From the NCBI GenBank assembly GCA_028710655.1, contig JAQTTS010000059.1, forward strand, positions 1 through 9,721: a stretch of 9,721 bases of DNA, given 5' to 3'. Numbering within the stretch: the stretch's first letter is position 1; each line of letters begins with the position of its first letter. Origin of the DNA: Dehalococcoidales bacterium (GTDB lineage: Bacteria > Chloroflexota > Dehalococcoidia > Dehalococcoidales > UBA5760). The notes under the pieces are model-generated. The model was given only the letters and a program-made list of their open reading frames with translations, was not told the DNA's origin and did not search any database. The position numbers were made by a program, and so were the translations under genes. Below are positions 6,394-9,721 of this stretch, piece by piece.

Positions 6394-7305
6394 ATGTTAG
6401 TAAATAGTGATACCCTTGCAGCAATTCGTACTAATGCCCGGGCTGTATTCATGACGGCCCTGGGTGACCTGCGTGCCAATATTGGCGACTGGCAGGACAT
6501 TGCTACGGTGTTTAACTCAGACACCGAGAAAGAGTCTTACAACTGGCTCGGTGCCGCTCCCCCAATGCAGGAATGGAAGGACAAAAGAAAACTTAACGGA
6601 CTGCGTCCTTTTGATTACACCCTGACCAACAAGGACTGGGAAGCTACGCTGGAAGTCGAGCGCAACGCCATCAAGGACAATAAGCTGGGACATATTCCGA
6701 TCCGGGTTCGCAGTCTGGCCCGCTCATACTTAAAATTCATCAATGAGTATATGTTCTCCCTCCTGGATGACGGCGAGAGCATAGCGGCCTATGACGGGTC
6801 TTACTTCTTCCATGATACCCGCAAGATCGGGGATTCCGGCACCATTGACAACATTCTTTCCGGCAGTTACTCTGACAGCGCCTCCGAGATCCGCGCCGGC
6901 ATCTCCGCCGCCGTGGTGCAGATGGCTTCTTTTTGTGATGACTGGGGAAAGAAAATGAACCTGGTCCCGGACACCATCGTCTGCAGCCCCGCGATGTATA
7001 TGCTCATCAAGGAGGCACTGAAGAGCGATTACTCCGGTCAGGCCCGGACTGAGGCCGAGTTCGTGAAGAAGATCATCTCCAGCCCCTGGATTGACGCTGA
7101 CACCGACGACTGGTTCGTGCTCTGCACTACGGAAGAGGTCAAACCCTTGATCTTCCAGAACCGCCAGAATCCGGAGTTTAATCAGGTGGACAATCCATCC
7201 GATTCACATGTCTTCCTGAACAAGACCTTTCTCTACGGCATTGATGCCCGGTTCGAACGGGGTTTCGGAGATCCCCGGACGGCCATCCTGATCCACAACA
7301 CCTAG
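6394..7305 (+). CDS. Major capsid protein (Mu gpT-like)
   Basis: This 303-residue protein matches the Mu-like gpT major head subunit family, which has the HK97 fold and builds the icosahedral shell. Recognisable features are the N-terminal helix (AIRTNARAVFMTAL), the WLGAAPPMQEWKDKR segment, YTLTNKDWEATLEVERNAI, LGHIPIRVRSLARSYL, and the late region with DTIVCSPAMYMLIKEAL, where gpT-like proteins usually carry a substrate-like LVVPP/CSP motif. The C-terminus ends in GFGDPRTAILIHN, close to the usual family ending. The length of about 305 residues is typical. ATG 6394 follows GAGGGGG at 6379-6385 and lies 6 bases after the decoration stop. It is expected to be the most abundant product of the operon. 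A 9-bp hairpin follows. Confidence 0.92.
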   Translation: MLVNSDTLAAIRTNARAVFMTALGDLRANIGDWQDIATVFNSDTEKESYNWLGAAPPMQEWKDKRKLNGLRPFDYTLTNKDWEATLEVERNAIKDNKLGHIPIRVRSLARSYLKFINEYMFSLLDDGESIAAYDGSYFFHDTRKIGDSGTIDNILSGSYSDSASEIRAGISAAVVQMASFCDDWGKKMNLVPDTIVCSPAMYMLIKEALKSDYSGQARTEAEFVKKIISSPWIDADTDDWFVLCTTEEVKPLIFQNRQNPEFNQVDNPSDSHVFLNKTFLYGIDARFERGFGDPRTAILIHNT

Positions 7306-7340
7306 ACCTGTTAACGTCTAAGTTTGCAGCCTCTAATTTT

Positions 7341-7373
7341 AAGGCCAGCTCTGCAATACGGGCTGGCCTTTCT
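7341..7373 (+). terminator. Strong hairpin after the major capsid gene
   Basis: AAGGCCAGC (7341-7349) pairs perfectly with GCTGGCCTT (7362-7370) around a 12-base loop. Only CTTTCT-like pyrimidines follow, with AATTTT on the 5' side, so the T-tract is poor. It could be a weak terminator, possibly acting better on the opposite strand where the upstream AATTTT becomes AAAATT, or it could stabilise the 3' end of capsid mRNA. No convincing promoter is visible in the 103-base gap. Confidence 0.55.
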
Positions 7374-7408
7374 CCTAGAGCCTGCAAGCACAATAAAGGA
7401 GAGCGAAA

Positions 7409-7951
7409 TTGAAAGAACTAACACCGGGAGAGGCGCGGCTGTATGCCAGATGGAACGGCAAGGATGTCGTTGACAATGACGAGTTCTGGGCGGACGCCTA
7501 CAAGCAGCTGATGGATACTGACATCCCTCTTCCTTACAAGTATAACCCCTCGACGGTCCGCATTATACACGATCTGTTGGACTGCCCTCCGGGCAACTGT
7601 GGATTGTGCTGCCATTATTCTCAGGTACCCATTGCCCAGCATGACATAAAACGGATGGATAGAGGCGGGATAAAGGTGCCGGAGCTGCACAAAAAAGAGG
7701 ATGGGACGCTTTATTTTGATTGCTCCCAAGGCTGCCCCTTCCTGGAAGACAACAAATGCTCAATTTACCGGTACCGCCCGGATGCCTGCTGGATATTCCC
7801 CGTCCAGCACCGAACAGACAGCGAACTGCTCTACATGCGGGTGAAGTGCAAGCCCGGAATGGCCGTCATCCGCGAGGTAATAACGGACGCGGTAAAGCAA
7901 AATAACTGGATACTCTTACCCAATCTAATTTGTATTGAGAGGGAGGCCTGA
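7409..7951 (+). CDS. YkgJ-family cysteine-cluster (metal-binding) protein
   Basis: This 180-residue protein belongs with the YkgJ-like zinc/iron-chelating family (PF03692 type). The signature starts at Cys59 and continues as NCGLCC at 63-68 (Cys64, 67, 68), DCSQGCPFL at 104-112 (Cys105, 109), NKCSIYRYRPDACWIFP at 115-131 (Cys117, 127), and Cys147. The 'C-S-I-Y-x-x-R-P-x-x-C' block is diagnostic. The N-terminal 55 residues are helical and unassigned. TTG 7409 is the start, with AAAGGAGAG at 7395-7403. The first in-frame ATG would remove the N-terminus without a good ribosome binding site. The gene begins a new cluster after the capsid hairpin and ends 1 base before the next small gene. Its role in a phage is unknown: it might bind Fe-S or zinc, modify a virion protein, or be a cargo gene. 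Confidence 0.85.
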   Translation: MKELTPGEARLYARWNGKDVVDNDEFWADAYKQLMDTDIPLPYKYNPSTVRIIHDLLDCPPGNCGLCCHYSQVPIAQHDIKRMDRGGIKVPELHKKEDGTLYFDCSQGCPFLEDNKCSIYRYRPDACWIFPVQHRTDSELLYMRVKCKPGMAVIREVITDAVKQNNWILLPNLICIEREA

Positions 7952-7952
7952 T

Positions 7953-8105
7953 ATGCCAAAAGTAAAAATAATCCTGTCCGGAGAGATGGACATAGATCCC
8001 GACGATCTGAAGCGTCTGAAGGCGGATAGCATACCCGACATCGCCGCCTTAATCGTCCGGAGTTGTCGGAATGTTAAGGTAGACATCCAGGAAGGAGGTA
8101 AATAG
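7953..8105 (+). CDS. Small protein of 50 residues, unknown
   Basis: This short gene runs from ATG 7953 to TAG 8103-8105, with GGGAGG at 7941-7946 as ribosome binding site. It begins 1 base after the preceding stop and ends 2 bases before the next start. The protein starts with a short beta-like segment (KVKIILSG), then has an acidic helical section (DIDPDDLKRLKADSI) and ends with VKVDIQEGGK. The even spacing and its own ribosome binding site make it a credible gene. No family is recognised. The end of its coding region supplies the AAGGAGGT ribosome binding site (8092-8099) for the next gene, which suggests coupled translation. Confidence 0.72.
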   Translation: MPKVKIILSGEMDIDPDDLKRLKADSIPDIAALIVRSCRNVKVDIQEGGK

Positions 8106-8107
8106 AC

Positions 8108-8521
8108 ATGCCTATAACTGAAGGTGATAAATTTGCAACCCAGATAGCCGGTGAAAGCACCAGCGGCGGCCCCAAGCGGCTGGCCGTGGATGATGACGGG
8201 AAGGTAATAACCTCGTCTGAATCTCAGATCGGACATAATATATCCGCTATTGCCGATAACCGCAAGGTAGTAGCCGCAGCCGGAACTGCTGAGGCTTTAG
8301 CGGCATCAACGCCCTGCAAATACGTGGTTATTGTGGCCGAGGATGACAACTCCGGCGTGGTCGTGGTCGGCGGGTCTACCGTGGTAGCCGCTTCAGCCAC
8401 ACGGCGAGGCGTACCCCTTAATGCTGGGGAACGGATCGGCTTCCCGATTGATGACCTGGGCAAAGTCTATATTGATTCTACCGTCAACGGCGACGGTGTT
8501 ACCTTCATGTATTTGAATTAG
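8108..8521 (+). CDS. Probable beta-rich virion or head-fibre-like protein
   Basis: This 137-residue protein has a polar N-terminus (about 1-45, including RLAVDDDGKVITS) and a beta-sandwich-like domain from about residue 52: KVVAAAGTAEALAAST, CKYVVIVAEDDNSGVVVVGG, PLNAGERIGFPIDDLGKVYIDS and GDGVTFMYLN at the end. The second part looks like a small domain I associate with phage structural or fibre proteins. The N-terminal 'LxVDxDGK' pattern is also common in short head or tail fibres. I cannot name a family. The start at ATG 8108 is fixed by AAGGAGGT at 8092-8099. It sits in the compact cluster after the capsid gene, which supports a virion role, but that is inference. Confidence 0.7.
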   Translation: MPITEGDKFATQIAGESTSGGPKRLAVDDDGKVITSSESQIGHNISAIADNRKVVAAAGTAEALAASTPCKYVVIVAEDDNSGVVVVGGSTVVAASATRRGVPLNAGERIGFPIDDLGKVYIDSTVNGDGVTFMYLN

Positions 8522-8532
8522 GAAGGTGCGAT

Positions 8533-8898
8533 ATGAAATACTTTAAGTTTTTAATTCCAACCATGCCCGATGGTTCCCGAATACTCTACTCTCCCGGCTG
8601 GCACGGGACAACTCCCAAAGCCTGCAAGGATGTGGAAGTCCTGCTCTACAATGACAAAGAAGGTTATGGGATAGCCCGGACTAAAGATTTGGTCTTGTCT
8701 AAAGAGTTTGAGGTTTTGGAAGAAGCCGATGCTCTGGGGGAACTTACAAACCTGATGGACAGCAAGGATGAAGCTGTTTTTATGGGTGACAGGTTGTATT
8801 CCAAGTGGGTAAACCTCCAGCCTAGGGAGCTTTCGGTAGAGGATTCCATCAAGTATGTGAAGGAGGTGTTAGATGGCGAACCGATACAGGATAAGTAG
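8533..8898 (+). CDS. Hypothetical protein of 121 residues
   Basis: This protein starts at ATG 8533, 11 bases after the preceding stop, with GGAAGG at 8521-8526 as ribosome binding site. The first 60 residues look beta-rich, with GSRILYSPGWHGTTPKACKDVEVLLYNDKEGYGIA; the rest is helical and acidic, ending in LSVEDSIKYVKEVLDGE. No signal peptide, membrane segment or catalytic motif is visible, and I do not recognise a family. Its last 26 bases overlap the next gene, and its 3' end contains that gene's ribosome binding site, so the two are probably translated together. The location next to a fibre-like gene could suggest a chaperone or virion accessory, but nothing in the sequence shows it. Confidence 0.7.
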   Translation: MKYFKFLIPTMPDGSRILYSPGWHGTTPKACKDVEVLLYNDKEGYGIARTKDLVLSKEFEVLEEADALGELTNLMDSKDEAVFMGDRLYSKWVNLQPRELSVEDSIKYVKEVLDGEPIQDK

Positions 8899-9721
8899 CG
8901 CAGGTTCCACAAATTGGAATGACACTTCCAAGTGGTCTGAAACTGATGGCGGTTCCGGGGGTGCATCTGTACCCACTTCTTCCGATGATGTCTTTTTTAC
9001 CTCCAATTCGGGGTTTGATTCTGCTAGTGAAATCACCCTGAATGTTGCACCCTTCTTCAACGATTTTACCTGTACCCAAACACAAAGGGTTTTATTACAG
9101 TCAAGTGTTTTGGGGACTCCTGTAAATGCTACCGGTGCAGGCACACTGACCATGAACAATGTGGACTTCATGGACATTACGGGCGCGGGGGCTTCTAGCT
9201 GGGATTTATCCACCCAGATCGTTGGCGACTGCGGGGGAAACTCAGGCATTGTTTTTACTGAACCTGCAACTCAAACCTCAACCAAAGCTGGCAACTGGTC
9301 GGATGCTACCATGTGGACAAGCAGAGTTCCCCTCCCACAGGATGATGTAAGTTGCAGCCATGATGTGACGATGGATATGATGAGAGTTGGGAAGAACATC
9401 ACTTTCAGTGGGACAATTACCATTCAACATAATGGTAATCGTTTTTATGGTTCATTAACTATACCATCAACTGCAACTTACGTTCACAATAACATAGGAG
9501 ATTCTTTTTATGGTAGAGGTAACCATACTATTTCTTTAGGTGGAAACCAATTTTATAATATTATATTTAGAGGATTTGGAGGTACATATACTCTATTAGA
9601 TGATTTGAGTGTTGTTAATATTATACAACTTATTGCTGGTACGTTAGATTTTAATAATTTTAATTGTACTACTGGGATTATGTATGAAACTTCTAGTGCT
9701 ACTACAAGAGCATTATATTTG
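8873..9721 (+). CDS. Fibre-like or adhesin-like beta-rich protein (partial, runs off the window)
   Basis: The frame is open from ATG 8873 to the window end, 283 residues without a stop. AGGAGGT at 8861-8867 supports the start, inside the preceding gene. The protein is rich in Ser, Thr, Asn and Gly with short beta strands, as in beta-helix surface or receptor-binding proteins. A motif occurs twice: NWNDTSKWS ending in VPTSSDDV (14-40), and NWSDATMWT ending in VPLPQDDV (141-159). This 'G-N-W-x-D-x-x-x-W ... V-P-x-x-x-D-D-V' pattern is typical of large beta-helical adhesins and phage fibres. The later part (LDFNNFNCTTG; SSATTRALYL) also looks like repeat units of such proteins. G+C falls sharply from about residue 176 onward. 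It may be a host-recognition or capsid-surface fibre; the exact attachment site is unknown. Confidence 0.78.
   Translation, partial: MANRYRISSAGSTNWNDTSKWSETDGGSGGASVPTSSDDVFFTSNSGFDSASEITLNVAPFFNDFTCTQTQRVLLQSSVLGTPVNATGAGTLTMNNVDFMDITGAGASSWDLSTQIVGDCGGNSGIVFTEPATQTSTKAGNWSDATMWTSRVPLPQDDVSCSHDVTMDMMRVGKNITFSGTITIQHNGNRFYGSLTIPSTATYVHNNIGDSFYGRGNHTISLGGNQFYNIIFRGFGGTYTLLDDLSVVNIIQLIAGTLDFNNFNCTTGIMYETSSATTRALYL
9401..9721. other. AT-rich segment inside the fibre-like gene
   Basis: Hand counts over 60-base lines give 28 G+C at 9121-9180 and 25 at 9361-9420. They then fall to 18 at 9421-9480, 20 at 9481-9540, 15 at 9541-9600 and 14 at 9601-9660. That is from about 45 percent to about 24 percent within one open reading frame. 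The frame is not interrupted. This is a compositional boundary, probably marking an exchanged receptor-binding segment. Confidence 0.75.

Noticed and set aside
7311..7339. TTAACG and TAATTT at 17-base spacing before the YkgJ-like gene, a possible promoter
   Set aside because: Both boxes match poorly, and the hairpin at 7341-7370 follows directly.
1..9721. tRNA genes, CRISPR arrays, insertion sequences or attachment sites
   Set aside because: I saw no cloverleaf, no regularly spaced repeats, no transposase, and no duplicated core site in the window.

Overview
This window is the packaging and head-assembly region of a tailed double-stranded DNA phage or prophage. All genes read rightward on the + strand. 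Most are separated by 1 to 12 bases or overlap slightly. Strong AGGAGG-type ribosome binding sites and a base composition that looks close to half G+C by eye suggest a Firmicutes (Clostridia-like) host, but this is inference only; no host gene or attachment site is visible.

Layout: (1) 1-210 is the 3' end of a small, possibly DNA-binding protein of the kind often found just before terminase genes. It contains a perfect 19-bp dyad and is followed by a rho-independent terminator. (2) 294-2034 holds the small and large terminase subunits, the DNA-packaging motor. (3) 2036-4096 is one long gene that joins a Mu gp29-like (DUF935) portal to a MuF-type minor head domain. A dnaX-like slippery sequence sits exactly at the junction. 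(4) 4097-4169 is an intergenic cassette with a 16-bp inverted repeat, identical to one before the small terminase gene, plus a second terminator hairpin. (5) 4170-7305 holds a Mu gpI-like prohead protease/scaffold with a probable nested scaffold start, a decoration protein with an unexpected signal peptide, and a Mu gpT-like major capsid protein. (6) 7306-7408 contains a 9-bp-stem hairpin. (7) 7409-9721 is a second tightly packed cluster: a YkgJ-family cysteine-cluster protein, a 50-residue protein, a beta-rich probable virion protein, an unrecognised 121-residue protein, and the start of a fibre-like or adhesin-like protein that runs off the window and turns AT-rich.

Together the genes describe one assembly line. 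The terminase pumps DNA through the portal into a prohead that gpT-like subunits build on the scaffold. The protease then matures the shell, and the decoration protein and possibly surface fibres are added. The head genes are Mu-like, whereas the large terminase resembles the PBSX/Terminase_3 type, so the module is mosaic. The most interesting points are the candidate recoding site between portal and MuF domains, the nested scaffold start, the signal peptide on a capsid decoration protein, the duplicated intergenic cassette, and the cysteine-cluster gene inside a virion operon.
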